A DNA stretch of 64,000 nucleotides, taken from the NCBI RefSeq assembly GCF_004193775.1, contig NC_041005.1, positions 18,013,865 to 18,077,864 of the forward strand, in the 5' to 3' direction. The notes beneath the pieces are model-generated. The model was not told the DNA's origin. It ran no database searches and saw only the letters and a program-made list of their open reading frames with translations. Numbering within the stretch: position 1 is the stretch's first letter; each line of letters starts with the position of its first letter. Both the position numbers and the translations under genes were made by a program. Below, one piece after another: positions 34,269-47,560 of this stretch. Origin of the DNA: Glycine soja (lineage: Eukaryota; Streptophyta; Magnoliopsida; Fabales; Fabaceae).

Positions 34269-35535
34269 ATATTTCAAGTGTTAATAAAAATAAATATAGT
34301 ATTTGTAGTTATGTAAAATTAATAACTAAACATTTGGTAAAATAGTATGCACTAAAACTTATTCAATAATAATTAAAGTAGCTACGTAAAAAATTTAAAG
34401 TATAATTTAAAAAAGGGTAAAATAAGTTATTTGAATTTAAAAAGAAAGAATACTATGGAATATTAAATATTTGGAAACTTTTATGATTAATATATGCTAT
34501 ACATGTGAATTGAATTGGCTGCATTATCATCAAATAATAAGAAAATTATAAAATTTATATTTTAAATATAAAATTGTTGATAATTTCTTGACCGAGTAAA
34601 TTATCAAATAGATGTGAATTTCATTATACTTGTATTATTTGACATGTAATTAGTAGTATTGTTTGTGGTTTCTCCGTGACATACTCATGTTGCATGTCTT
34701 CTAGAAAATTTATTTTGTTTTTGTTGGGTCATTTTCTTTATCTTTTATTTCTTGTATTTTTCTTCATCTTTGTCTTTATGGTTGTTGTGTTGATTGTTGA
34801 TTATTTAAAATTTTCATATTTATATCACTTGTTGAATAAAGAAAAAAATCATCATAAATGAATTTAAAATAAAAAAATAACATATTAAAGAAAAACATTA
34901 TTTACTTGTGAAGAATGACATTATGCAGTTGAAATGGACCAGAATTAAAATTAGAATCAAAGGAATTAAATTTGAAATTAAAAAGGTAAGTTAGAAAGGC
35001 ATATAAAATATAAAGAATTCTATAAAGAATTATGTGAAAAAATATAAAGAATTAATTAAAGTAAATGCCTGAAAATTTGAGTAAATTTAGCAAGTAATAA
35101 CTCACCAAAAAACATAGTTGATAATGTTTAATTCCTTGATTGGAAAACTCTTGTTGCCTAAAATAGCTGTGATCTCTCCTTTACAGCAATGACGCAAGTG
35201 CTAAACAAAACGAAAGGTCGGGTTGATGAGTTTAAAGAAGAAACAAGTGACTTGATTTTAAAGGAGAAAAGAGAGACGGAGAGAAAACATATATAAGGTA
35301 TATAATAAATGGAAAGAAAAAGAAAAACTACTCCAAAATCCGGCAAATTCCTTTGGATTTAAGGGTTAATGAATTGCTTCAAGAAGGTTATGATATGTGT
35401 TCAAAATGCACCTAAAATATCAACAAAAAGACACAGATAATAAGAAAAAAAGAACAATATGATATGGATTAAATATCTAACAAAAGCTACATGTGAAACT
35501 AAAACTTGTAGTGAAAGTGAACACACTACACATAC
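34269..35535. other. AT-rich intergenic, no supported gene
   Basis: Long AT-rich stretch with chance open frames that are hydrophobic and phenylalanine-rich, as expected for poly-T sequence. Confidence 0.5.
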
Positions 35536-35604
35536 TTCAAATTCCGTATCCTTAAAGGTTTGTGCCGCATCTTGTGCAATAGAAAATGGGTGAAAAATTG
35601 GTTC
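35536..35604 (-). other. possible isolated minus-strand exon
   Basis: 69 bp with a pyrimidine-rich acceptor ending GTTGCAG and a GTATGTG donor. It reads EPIFHPFSIAQDAAQTFKDT plus EFE. A further open stretch after TTGTTTAG at about 35200 could follow. A GC-richer block at 36200-36430 on the same strand could be the 5' end of such a gene. I recognise no family, so the gene model is speculative. Confidence 0.25.
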
Positions 35605-37154
35605 CTGCAACATTAAAAAAGAAAGAATAAAAAACAAATCAGATTTTGATGAAATGCAAATAATATGAGAACATCAAGTTTGACACCTAACAATAATGCT
35701 TCCCTATTTATATCCACACCACACGAATTACATTTAACTTCATGAGTTCATGTAAGAAACCAAGAATATAGAAAAACTAACAACTAAATCATGAGGACTA
35801 TAAAAAAATAATTTCAAATATTATCATTTGTATTTTCCGTATGTTTGAATTTCTTATTTATTATCTTAATTCTTAGCTCAGAATATGGGTGGCACTGGGC
35901 TACAATGATGGTATTCAGCCCAAAGTTGTCTTTGGGTAGCTGTTTTTGAAGCATAGTTACGTTTCTTTAGGATCTACTAAACCAAGTATACGAATCCTTA
36001 ATACAAAATTAAATTAAAAGCATTTTTAGTTTAGGGATATCCAATACATTTATAAATTAAAATCAAAATATAAATATTGGTACCATAAATATCATAAAAT
36101 ATAAAATATTAATGCCCAACGGCTCATCAGAACAATTATATACCAACAATAATGTGAGATGATTGATTCAATGGCCATTTATGAGAACTAGGAACCAAAT
36201 TCAATTCAAAACGCGGATCAGTGAAAAAAAACACCCCGAAGATAAAAACAAAAACAAATAGAGTGGAAACCTACTCCGATGTGACCTTTCCCGCGGAGGT
36301 GTGGAGATTCCGGCGAAGCAATGACAAAGAAATTTAAAACTGCACCTTTTAGAGAGAGAGAGTAACAAAGAGAAGTTTTGTTTCGGTTTTGGAGAAGGAA
36401 AGAACAAAATGCGAACGACAACTGCGAGATTTTTCTTTTTGTGTTGCTTAGTATTTGAAGTCTGAACCGGAGGTAAGAAAAAAAGTTATAAACGATGAGG
36501 CCTTAACCAGTTAAAAGCACTTGAACGTGTGTGGTTAATAATTATAGATATAGTGAGAAATTTATCCAATTAAATTATAAAATTAAGTGAATTTTAACAA
36601 AACTCTTTCATAATTTTATTTTACATACATAAAAAATTACATATAAAATAAAGAAAACGAAAATTTCCGGGGACAATTATGATTCTCCATAAGGTTTTAC
36701 TCACAAGGCTTCTTCCAACTTTCTCCCCAAGTAACAGAGCAGAGGGCACAGAATGAAATTTCAATAAAGCTCCTAAGGCTGATCTTCTAATAACAAGTAG
36801 ATTAAAAGAACTCTAAGGATTTTTTTTGTAATATAAATTGATAAATTGAAGATGGTGGCTTCTACTCTCTCTTACGTAGTCAGCATCATCATCATCATGA
36901 CTTTATTATGTAAAGAGCTACACACTAATACAGTAATACCATTCCTTTGACATACTAAAATCTTAATGTTTAATCATACAAAATATGTTCATATTTAAAC
37001 TCATCAGTTAATGGTTGACTGGTCATCAAAGAAAAAGATGTTCAGCTCAACAACATTGAAGTAAAGCCATCATTCATAAAAAATATTGACCCTGCTTTGC
37101 ACTTAATCATTGGCATAATCTGCACTTCAAAGTTCATATCACTCATTTTGTGCC
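35605..37154. other. intergenic, possible minus-strand 5' region at 36200-36430
   Basis: Mostly AT-rich. The only compositional change is a CT/GA-rich, CG-containing block at 36200-36430 that could be a promoter or leader on the minus strand. No protein can be supported. Confidence 0.35.
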
Positions 37155-37625
37155 ATGGAAACAGAAATGATTGTTGGTGCTCTTGTTTATACTTTCGTTC
37201 AGACGACAATTGACAGCTTGGCTTCTCGTTTTGTGGACTACTTTGGTGGAAGAAAACACAATAAGAAGCTGATGAGTAATTTGAAGATGAAGCTGTAGTC
37301 CATCGATTCAGTGGCTGATGATGCAGAACAAAAACAGTTTAGAGATCCACGTGTCAGAGATTGGCTTCTTAAGGCCAAAGATGTCGTCGTGTTTGAAACA
37401 AAGGATCTCTTGGATGAAATAGACTATGAACTCTCCAAATGAGAAGCGAAAAGAGCTGTTAAAAAGGTGTGGAATTTGTCGAAATCTTATTTTCTGAATA
37501 GTTCCTTCGAAAAGGAAATTGAATCGAGGATGAAACAAATCCTTGATGACCTAGATGATCTTGCAAGCCAAATAGATGATCTAGGTTTGGAAACGGCTAG
37601 TGATGTTGGGGTTGAATCAAATTGA
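37155..37625 (+). pseudogene. CC-NBS-LRR resistance gene N-terminus, truncated
   Basis: Starts METEMIVGALVYTFVQTTID and continues through the Rx-type coiled-coil domain. It includes VADDAEQKQFRDPRVRDWLL, a form of the EDVID-region signature seen in soybean RPP13-like proteins, then FETKDLLDEIDYELSK and FEKEIESRMKQILDDLDDL. One frame covers 156 codons with in-frame stops TAG (37296-37298) and TGA (37440-37442), ending at TGA 37623-37625. Intact relatives continue into NB-ARC and LRR domains, and neither is present. CNL proteins are intracellular immune receptors. This is a dead fragment about 200 bases left of a copia insertion. Confidence 0.88.
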
Positions 37626-37828
37626 TTGGGTGAATTTTCCCGTATGCCTTTGTCAGTTACTACTTGGAATAAATTGAACTTAAAACAAAAACGATCGATC
37701 ACTAAATTTACTTATTTGCACGACAACTGAAATAGATCGCTTAATGTTAATGATATTGAGAAGTGAGATTTCATTCCACAAACAGATCACTTCAAAATAC
37801 AGAGGAGTAACAAACATTCTGATAAACA

Positions 37829-38360
37829 TCTTCAAATTTTTTATTTCAATAATTAATGTGAACTAATATTATAAGATAATTATATTAACGATTTATTATT
37901 AGTGATGGTCAAATTAAGTTAGTTTGTTAGACAATTAGATAAGATGATATGGACTTAAATGAGCATATGATAATAGTGGTCAATTAGGGGATAATGAAAA
38001 TCCTAACAGGTTAACACATTATAAAAAGGTTATGGTTCCCAATATACCGAACCGTTACATATAATTTCTTTTCTCCCTATCTCAAAAGTTACGAAGGTTC
38101 TATTAAGGAATATAGAGGTTTCGATTGAAAAAAGGAACATAATGTCATTGTTCATGATCGTGATAGATAGTCACAAAGATCTTACAACAAATCTCAAAGA
38201 ATACTTAGATCAAAAACCAATCACGGATCCAGGTATTTTATTTAATCGTTAATAATCAAACATGTAGTAGATCTTAGGACTTTTGGTGAATTGTCCTAGA
38301 TTATAAACCTGTGAATTTTTAGATTTTGCATAAAGAATAAAGATTAAAGATATTCCAACA
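37829..38360 (+). repeat. 5' LTR of the old copia element
   Basis: 532 bp. The canonical TGTTGG start has mutated to TCTTCA, but it lines up base for base with the 3' LTR start. It ends ATTCCAACA. Confidence 0.85.
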
Positions 38361-39037
38361 AGTGATATAAGAACAGGTCTTCATTGTCTATTTGATTGTT
38401 ACCTACATGACAAAAAAAATTGGATGAATATGTGTCGTGCACTTCCTTGATACATGAATTGGTGATGTTATAATAAATTTGATATAGCATGATAACATTA
38501 TTTATAGATGCAATATTTATTTGCTATAAGTTAAGTATAAATCAATGATAGCCTTCAATATAATTTAAGGATACAATACTTACTTTCCATGGTTAATATT
38601 TTTATTGCTATCATATGATTGGGTGTAAATTCAGTAGTAAGGGATTTTTCCTTCTTTTTTTTATGTCTAGTAATGTTTTAATTAAATTGATTGACACAAT
38701 ATATTGCCAAAATAATTCCTATTGTGAAATTTGATTTGATTAAAATTACATAGATATTAGTATGAAATTATTTATGCGAAGTATGTTTGACACAAAGGAA
38801 GATGCAATTTGGTCAAATAATAACATACTTGTGATGATAAATATGTGACAATTATAAAGTATTTTCATGTGAGTAATGGTCAATTCAAAGAAAAACTATT
38901 ATTTGACAGAACTAATTATCAATGTTTGATCTTGAGAGTACCAATTACAAATTAATTTATCTATCCAAAGACTAGGAATTAAAGTTGGGCTGAGTATCTT
39001 GTGAATAGTTTATTATTTAAAATAATTGCATGTCATG

Positions 39038-39087
<50 letters not shown>

Positions 39088-40299
39088 CTTGTTATTTGTA
39101 AACACTATATATTAGGAATGGTTCTTTGTTATTGACTAAGCAAATATATGATATATGGTTGATACAAGGTCAGAATATTGATTTGGATACAATATTAATA
39201 TATATTACAGTATCCCTAGGTGCAGGTGGTTTGTAAATTAATATGATTTTATTTTATTCTATTTTTCTAATCAACCAATAAAGTCATTTTTATTTCATTT
39301 GGATTTTGGATATAATGAGATATTATTCAACATATTTTTTTTTATAAAAAATTGCATCGAATCTAGTGTGCTAATTATATATAGTTGTGATGTAATTTTA
39401 TTATGGTAATTTGGAATTAATCTTTTACAATTATATATAATATAAAGCCTTGTGAAATTGAAAATTATTCTAGGAATACTTCTTTTTCACATGAGGATTG
39501 TTTAATGATTATATAATCATTAAACAATAATGTACATGTACAATTTTTGGTTTTGTACGCTTATGTGTAAAATGTGTAAATTTCAGACCTCTCATTTCAA
39601 TTAAATTGTCTTGTATTTTTTGTTGGACTAATTGAAACAACATGTTGCCCGGAACCTCTATTGCGTAAGTTAATCTAATTGAATTTACATAGATGTTGCA
39701 TGAAATTATTCTTGTAATTGTGTTCAGCCTAAAGGAAGACACAATTTGGCCGAATAATTACATGCATATAATGGTAAATGTGTGGTGATTATAAGGATTG
39801 ATTTTCCATGTGAATTATGAAGTGTTCAAAGACAATCATTATTTGACAAAATTTATCACCATATTAATTTTCCATGTGAATAATGGAATGTTCAAAGACA
39901 ACCATTGTTTGATCATTGCGTTGAGAGTACCACTTGTAGTTAGTCATTTCAATCCAAAGGTTAGGGATTAATGGTGTGCTAGGTATCTTGTTTAGGTCTT
40001 TAAATTTACCATAAAGATAAATTGTGCATTGTATGCTTATTGTTCTCTCATTAGTAGTTGTTGCTACCACTCTTGTCACTACTCATATTTCTTTGGAATC
40101 CCAATATGTCAATTTAAAAGGAGTTAATTGAGTATTTTCTCAATTGCATGGAATTGGACAATTTTTTTAACTATGAAAAACACTAATGGGTCTTTATTTA
40201 TCATGATACTATATCAAACTAGGTCCTTTTTTAATAAGAAAATGAAGAGAGTTGATGATATTGCATAAAGTTTTTCTCTATTAGAGTAGAAACACAAGA
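38361..40299 (+). other. decayed leader/gag region of the old copia, with a diverged duplication
   Basis: No open gag frame survives. About 300 bases at 38690-38990 are repeated in diverged form at about 39620-39970, sharing AAGGAAGA(T/C)(G/A)CAATTTGG, TTTTCATGTGA-like and TTGAGAGTACCA strings. This suggests an internal duplication. An AT microsatellite lies between the copies. Confidence 0.5.
39039..39085. repeat. (AT)n microsatellite
   Basis: About 46 bases of uninterrupted TA dinucleotides inside the old copia element. Confidence 0.95.
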
Positions 40300-43200
40300 G
40301 CAAGATAAAGAATTTACTTATTACTTTTGTAAAAAGGTAGGACATGAAGCAAAAGTGTCCAAAGTACATTGTTTGATGTGTGAAGAAGGGTAAACTTTTC
40401 ATTTTGTTTGTTCTAAAGATAATTTAGTTTTCATACCCAAGGGCATTTGGTGGGTAGATTTTGGTGCTATTACTCACATAAGTATGTTTTTGCAAGGTTA
40501 CTTGTGGAGTCAGTTGCCAAGTGATGCTGAACGAATCATCTATATGGGGCAATGAAAATAAAATTGTAGTTGAAGTTATACGAACCTTTAAGTTGTTTTT
40601 AAAGACTTATTATTTGGATTTGGTTGAGACATATGTTGCACCGTCTATTAGATGGAATTCAAATTTTATTTCTATTTTGGACAAATTTAGTTATTTTTGT
40701 TCATTTGGAAATAATAAAGTTAATATCTCTTGTGATTCAAATGATGTTGGTTATGAGTCTTTAATGGATATTGAGTATTCCTATAATTAAATGTTGTGAA
40801 GGATTCACACGATACAAAACATAAATTAAATGAGAATTCCGTCACTTTATGGCATAGACGCTTAGGCCACATCTCTATATAGAGAACTCAAAAGCTTGTG
40901 CTAGAGGAAATTCTTGGACCCTTAGATTTGTCAGATTTTTAAGTTTGTATTGAGTGTATTACGGGAAAACAAACAAACAAACAAACAAAAGGAATTTAGG
41001 TGCCAAAAGAGCTAAGGATGTCTTAGAACTATTTCATACAAATATTTGTGGGCTTTTCCCTAGGGATTCATGGAATAGACAAATATATTTTATCATGTTT
41101 ATAGATGATTACTCTTTCTTTAATTGATCAAAAGTCTTGGTCTCTAGATGTTTTCAAGTCTTTCAAAGTTGAAGTTGAACTCCAATTAGGAAAGAAAATT
41201 AAGACTGTCAAATTTGACTGTGGTGGTAAATACTACGGTAGATATGACACACAAGGTGAGTAACGTCTAGAACTTTTCACATTTTTTCTCTTTCTTCAAT
41301 AAGTGTGAAATTGTTTTGCAATATACAATGTTGGACAAACCTAGCATGAACAAAGTTGCAGAATGACAAAATTGGACTCTTAAGGATATGGTAAGAAGTA
41401 TGATTTTTCTTTACTAGAGTCACTTTGGGGAAAAACATTAAAGATTGCATTTTATATCCTCAATAAAGTACTAATTAAAGTAGTCGCTAACACCCACCCC
41501 CCCATGAGCTATGGACTACGAATAAACCTATCATTAGGCACATGCACATTTGGGAATGTCTAGCTGAAGCAAGACCTTATAGGCCGCATTAAGGTAAACT
41601 AGACTTAACGATATATTTACTATTTTGTTGGTTAGATTGAGCACTCTTGTGAGTGTAAGTTTTACAATACCACTATAAGATTATTCTTTGAGATGAAAAT
41701 TCAAAATTCCTTGAAGAAGTTGAATTTGGAGGGAAAGGAAACATAAGTGTTGTCCTTAAAGAATAACTTGTTATTGACAAATGGATAAGTCTTTGTACTT
41801 ACCATTGTTCAAGAAACATATCTAGTAATTAATAATGATGTTATTCTTGACATCATTCAAGAACAAGACAACACTGAGATTCCTCCTCAAGCACCACCTA
41901 TAGCTCAAACTCAACCGCCTCAAGAAGTGTCATTTAGAAGATCCACTAGAAAATGGAGAAATGCAACTTTGGATTATTATGGTGCATCTCTTTAAGAACA
42001 TGAATATGACATTAAGTTGATTAAGAAAGATCTAATCAAATTTATTCAAGTCATACGTTGTTCTAACCCTTGAAAAATGGATTATTGCTATTAATTATGT
42101 GATAAAATCAATGGTTAACAATGACTTTTGGAATATCGTCAAATTACCTGAAGGTGCGAACCCCATAAGTTGTAAACAAATATCTATAATTTGAAGGGAT
42201 TCAAAGGGCAATGTTGAGATATATAAAACTTGTCTTGTTGCCAAAGACTTTACTTAAAAAGAAGGAAATGATTATAGAGAAACTTTTCCCCGATTTCTTA
42301 AAAAGATTCTCTTAAAACTATAATGACACTGATGACTCATTTTGATTTAGAGTTGCATTAGATGGATGTAAAGACTATGTTCCTAAATGATAACATTGAT
42401 AAAACAATATGGTGCAACTAGAAAACTTTGTTAAGGTGATTGAAAGTTTATGGTGCGCAATCTAAAAGAAATCATCTATGACTTTAAATAGGCTTCCCCT
42501 CAATGGTATTACAAATTCCATCAAGTTATTACCTCTTATGGTTTTGAGGCAATTTTGGTTGATGATTGCATATATCAAAATTTTAGTGGGAGTAAAATTG
42601 TCCTTTTGGTATATATGTTGATGACAAATTTCTAATCATAATATAGTTTTGGATATATTCAACATGAAAATAATAAACTAGAAGATACACATGTTGGTAA
42701 AGGAGACAAGTTAGTCTCAAACAGTACCCCACTAGTAATCTTGAAAAAGAATAGATGCAAATAATTCCTCGTGCTTTAGCTGTGGGGAGTCTTATGTATG
42801 CTTAAGTTTGTTTCCATCCTAAATAGATTTTTTCTTAGTGGAGTCCTAGGGAGATATGTGAGTAATCATGGTATGCGTCACTAGAAAGTAGTAAAGTGCT
42901 TAATGCGCTATTTGAAGAGAACAAGAAACTACATGCTTACATATCAAAAGTCTAGAAGTTTAGAGAGCATAAAGTATTCTGACTCTAATTCTATGGGATG
43001 CCTAAATAGAAGAGACTCCACATTAGGATACATTTTTAAACATGATGATGGAGTTAATATCTTGTTTTGAGGCATCAAACCATATGATATAACTGCAAAA
43101 GTTTGTCATTGGCTTGCCTGTTGTTACAAACATTAAGAGACCATTAAGTATTTTTTGTGATAATAACTCAGTAGTTTTATACTCCAACAACAACAAGGGT

Positions 43201-43330
43201 TCCACCAGGTTAGAGGTTATTGACACAAAGTTTATGGTTGTTAAATAAAGAATTAAGAAAAATAAAGATATTTGTAGAACATATAGGAAAAGATAATTTG
43301 CTAGATGACCTACTAATTAATGGTTGACAC
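40300..43330 (+). pseudogene. old copia pol remnants
   Basis: Recognisable pieces, all broken by stops: a zinc-knuckle relic (YFCKKVGHEAKVSKVHC); the protease catalytic segment WWVDFGAITHIS near 40450, where DSGA has become DFGA; integrase HHCC-region relics (LWHRRLGHIS near 40850); an integrase core piece KTVKFDCGGKY near 41200; RT pieces such as DFWNIVKLPEGANPISC near 42130; and an RNase H relic SDSNSMGCLNRRDSTLGYIF near 42980-43040. The order gag-PR-IN-RT-RH confirms copia. Confidence 0.75.
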
Positions 43331-43771
43331 TTATGGTGTTGTTTTAGTTGTTGCCTTGGTTTAGTGGAAGTCTTTATGTTCTATGTTTGGATCCAGATTT
43401 CATGTATTCGATTTTCTGCATAAATAAATATTACAGTTTATAAGTGCAATATTTTAATTGTACTTAAGGACTTAAGATTGATCTCGCTAAAGACTTAAGT
43501 TGGACCAATTGGAAATATGCATGACTGAGATCACATTGCATGTAATTTCCATGTTGCTTATCCATATTGACCTATGTCATTGAGTGTATTGATGTGGTGG
43601 TCATTGAGGTCTAGTCACATTTGTTGTAGTAATGAAAGCTGTAGTGATTCCATTATTGATACATGAGATGAACCGGGTTGTTAAGGTGAAAGTCTAAAGG
43701 TAAATAGAGTATGGATGCGCGCCTAAGGATTTTTTATATAATTGTTACAATATATAACCCAAGTGGAAGAT

Positions 43772-44315
43772 TGTTGGAAGTTTCTATTCTAATAATTAAT
43801 GTGGGCTAATATTATAAGACAATTATATTAGTTATTTATCATTAGTGAGTTTTATTTTATGTGATCAAATTAAGTTAGTTTGTTGGACAATTAAATAAGA
43901 TGATATTGACTTAAATGAGCATATTTCAATATTGGTCCATTAGGGGATAATGAGAATCATATTAGGTTAGCATGTTATAAGAAGGTTATGGTTTCCAATA
44001 TACCGAGCCTTTACAAATAGTTTCTCTTCTCCCCATATGAAGAGTTACAAAGGTCATATTGAGCAATAAAGAGGTTCCGATTAAGGAAGAATCATAATGC
44101 CATTGTTCATAATTGTGATGGATAGCCACAAAGATCTTACAACAAATATCAAAAAATGCTTAGATCAAGAACCAACTACAAATCTAGGTATTTCATCTAA
44201 TCGTTAATAATCAAACATGTTGTAGATCCTAGGACTTTTGTTTAATTGTCCTAAATTATAGACCTATGAATTTTTAGCTTCCGCATAAAGAATAAAGATT
44301 AAAGATATTCCAATA
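43772..44315 (+). repeat. 3' LTR of the old copia element
   Basis: 544 bp, starts TGTTGGAAGTTTC right after a purine-rich tract. It ends CAATA, a decayed CA. Confidence 0.87.
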
Positions 44316-44347
44316 AAACACACATATAAAAAAAGAACCATATTAAT

Positions 44348-45497
44348 CTAATTCCTTCCTCCGTGATTTGCATGGATTCTGTTGTTTGTTCTTTTCACTC
44401 TTACATGAAGAACACCTTCAACAAGTCTCGTAAGCCATTGGGGTTTCCCAGTCAAGAATACGTTGCAGCCCAAGAGCATTCCAAATAGCACCCTACATGC
44501 ATATCCCACTACTATTGCATAGTTTTCTTAAAGGGATCCCGTGGAGCTTTGGATTTCCTCCATATGAATAATTTCCAAATGTATCAAACTGTCCACATGT
44601 AGGTATGATTTCCTCAAACTGGTTTTGTGAAAGGTTCAAGAAAGATAGAAAATTCATATTTGTCAAAGCCATGGGAATCTCCCCCATCAACTCAACTGGT
44701 TCCTTGAGAGGTTCAACCATTCCAATTTACTCAAAGATTGTGGAATGATATCGATGATTCCATTGTATGAAAGTTCTCGATGCATCATACTGGTAAGGCC
44801 CCACTAAAATTGTGTTATTGGAGAACATAAAAAATTCACAACCTTGGAAATGGATGCTTGGTAGTGGTACTGAAACACGTGATGACACCACGAAATTTAT
44901 TTCATTGTAATTGAGTACCTGTAACTCTTGTAGTGTTTCTTGTCATCGGGGAAATGTATCCTCTATGTTATTGTTTCCATGGTCCAAAACTTCGAGTGTT
45001 GTGCAGCAAACCAAAGACTCTTGCAAGTAGGGGTGTGCTAAATTTAGTTTGATAAAAAAAATTGAATTGAATTGGTTTCAAATTATTTTAACTGATTCGG
45101 TTTTATATCCAAATAGTCAAACTAATTTAAAAACTTCTTCAGTACCGAACTGGTTTTAAAAAACTGGTTATGAACTGAACTAGTTTTTAATTAGTTTTAA
45201 ACTTATTCTAAGAGCAGAACTAGTTTTCTAACCAGTTTTTGAACTATTTTTTTGAAATAAAAAAATATTTAAATAAAAACTTGTTCGGTTAATTGAATTG
45301 GTTTTGTAGAAATAATTCGGCTAACCGAATTGGTTTTATAAAATAATGCACTCATTTTTTCTTGAACTAGTTCGAAAAAAAATCAATTCAACTTAGGATT
45401 GGTTACCGTCCGAACCAATTTTTGCACACCCCTACTAGAAATAGTCCCTCCAATTGGTTTCCATTCAACTTTATAGTCTCAAATGCATTTCTCTTAC
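44348..45497 (-). pseudogene. receptor-like protein (LRR-RLP) C-terminal fragment
   Basis: Read on the minus strand: LRR relics (NAFETIKLNGNQLEG, then LEVLDHGNNNIEDTFP), a final repeat GEIPMALTNMNFLSFLNLSQNQ, and the cap QFDTFGNYSYGGNPKLHGIP. A transmembrane segment around VVGYACRVLFGMLLGCNVFL follows, then a short basic tail ending with TAG at 44348-44350. RLPs are plasma-membrane immune receptors lacking a kinase. Frameshifts and stops occur between segments, the ectodomain N-terminus is missing, and a MITE sits inside (45028-45434). It is related in style to Cf-like RLPs. Confidence 0.85.
45028..45434. mobile_element. hAT-like MITE inside the RLP pseudogene
   Basis: 407 bp with terminal inverted repeats TAGGGGTGTGC and GCACACCCCTA. 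The flanking 8 bases, CTTGCAAG and CTAGAAAT, share five positions, which fits an old 8-bp target duplication. The interior holds repeated AACTGGTTTT/AACCAGTTTT-like motifs and has no coding capacity. Confidence 0.72.
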
Positions 45498-45850
45498 CAT
45501 GTATTTGGATAGATAATTTTAAAATATTAAGTCATAATTATCAATTAGGTCTCAAAATATTTTAATTAGTTTAATTCGATTTTTAAATTTTTAAAAGATT
45601 CAATTTGATCCTTAAGTTCTTAAAATTAAATCAATTTGATCTCCAAAATTTTAAGAATTTGAGGATCAAATTGAACCAATTAAAATAATTTAGGGATCAA
45701 ATTGATTCATTTGAAAAAATTTGAGAACAAAATTGAACCTCTTATAATTAAATTTGGAGACCAAATTAAACATTTTAAAAATATAACACCAAATTGAATA
45801 ATTTTAAATAATTTGGATACAAGTATCATAGATTCAAAATAAATGTCAAA
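45480..45850. repeat. inverted-repeat-like AT-rich element
   Basis: Left half carries CAATTTGATC motifs and right half GATCAAATTGA motifs around a centre near 45645. A fold-back structure about 300 bp long is plausible. Ends and target copies were not resolved. Confidence 0.35.
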
Positions 45851-45917
45851 AACTAGTGTCCATACCGAGCGTTGCCGGGATACTTTTTCTATTTTATAAA
45901 TTAAAAGACAAATAAAT

Positions 45918-45919
<2 letters not shown>

Positions 45920-45956
<37 letters not shown>
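45920..45956. repeat. (AT)n microsatellite
   Basis: About 37 bases of TA dinucleotides. Confidence 0.95.
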
Positions 45957-45961
<5 letters not shown>

Positions 45962-46289
45962 TTTACATGTGAACTTTTTATGCAAACTACATGATTACAT
46001 ATATTAAATTAAATACATTATATTTTGTCAAATACTTTCTTATATATGATATTTTTGGTACTGGACAACTTTTTGTTATGTTCATCACATATTAACATTC
46101 AGACATACTTTTGACTCTTCAATTATAACATACAATTGTTCATGAAAAAATACTAATGTTGGTAAGTACACATGTTTGGGGATGCCACCATTGTCAATTA
46201 CTTTGAAGAAGCTCATTATATACATGTGTCTCCCTCTTTTACACAACCCATTAAATTTCCTTAGCATGAACTTTCTTATTCTGGACTGA

Positions 46290-47560
46290 ATCTTAAAATA
46301 CATTTTATAAACTTTAAATAGAGAATATTTAATTTTTTTTGCCATAGAATCATTTCAAATCAACGCATATATATTTATTAAATAGAACTATAATTTTAAT
46401 AAAAAAATAAGTTTTTTCATTTAATTTAACTTGAAACACATGTAAATTAAAAATAGAAAGTTTTTTTTTGGCAAAGAATCATCTCAAATCAACATATGCA
46501 TATTTAACTATATGGTTTTTTTTCATTTATACCTATAACGATCGTGCTTATTTTTTAAACTTAGATATCAATTAAATGAAATTTAAAAATATTTATTAAA
46601 TAGAACCATAATTTTAAAAAGAAAAAATGCATATTTTTTTAACTTTATATTTTTAATTTATGTTTGTTATAACTGTATTCTTCTTTTTAAATTTACGTAT
46701 CAACTAAAATAAAAAAATAAACATAATAATCAAGAACTGGAAATAGAAAATATAGATTTTCTATTAAAATAAAAATAATGTGTAGATAAACAGATAAATC
46801 TTCAATTTCTAAATAAATGATTGAAAATAAAAATTATACTTATTAATTTTATCAGCAAATCATTTAATTTAACTTAAAATACATTTTGTAAACTATAAAT
46901 AGATAATACTTTTTTTGTCAAAGAATAATCTCAAACCAACACATTCTACATATTCATTAAATAAATTAAAATTTTATTTAAAACAGAAAATGCATAAATT
47001 TTATAACTATATTTTTTTCATTTATGTTTGTAATCATTGTACTTATTTTTTAAACTTACTTATCAATTAAATTCAAAGTAAGCATTGTAATCATGAACTG
47101 AAAATAGAAAATATAAATTTCAATTGATAAGTACAATTTTAATTTTTAAGTAAAACTACAATTTTATAAAAACAAAAAATACATAATTTTTTTAACTATA
47201 TTTCTTTATTTATATCCTTAATAACTATACTTAAGAATACCAAATTCAGCATCATTCAGACCAACAATTTATTAGTTTTTAACTATACATTTTACATTTA
47301 TGTTAGTAGTAATTATACTTATTTTTTAATTTACTCATCAATTAATTTAAAAGTAAAATAGTAATCATGAACTGAAAATAGAAAATACAAATTTTCTTTT
47401 ATATTAAAAATAATGGGTAAATAGACATATAAATCTTCAATTTCTTTATAATGGTGGTAAATAAAAATTATACTTATTATTTTTATGAACAAATTTTCTA
47501 ATTTAACTTAAAATATTTTTTCAAACTATAAAATAGAGATTTTTTTTCCCCAAAGTTCCC
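46290..47560. repeat. diverged AT-rich tandem repeat array
   Basis: Recurring modules: AAACTATAAATAGA-like, GGCAAAGAATCATCTCAAA-like, CATTTATGTTTGTA, TACTTATTTTTTAA and ATCATGAACTGAAAATAG. They appear in similar order about three to four times with unit length of roughly 300-400 bases. No coding. Confidence 0.5.

Larger units (their letters stand above)
37829..44315 (+). mobile_element. old Ty1/copia element with both LTRs
   Basis: The 5' LTR (37829-38360) and 3' LTR (43772-44315) align from end to end, both finishing with AAAGATATTCCAA. The target duplication AAACA is perfect (37824-37828 and 44316-44320). A decayed primer site (GTGATATAAGAACAGG, usually TGGTATCAGAGCAGG) follows the 5' LTR. 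A purine tract AAGTGGAAGAT precedes the 3' LTR. LTRs differ at many sites and by indels, and coding is full of stops, so it is much older than the Athila insertion. It lies between two resistance-gene fragments. Confidence 0.9.
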
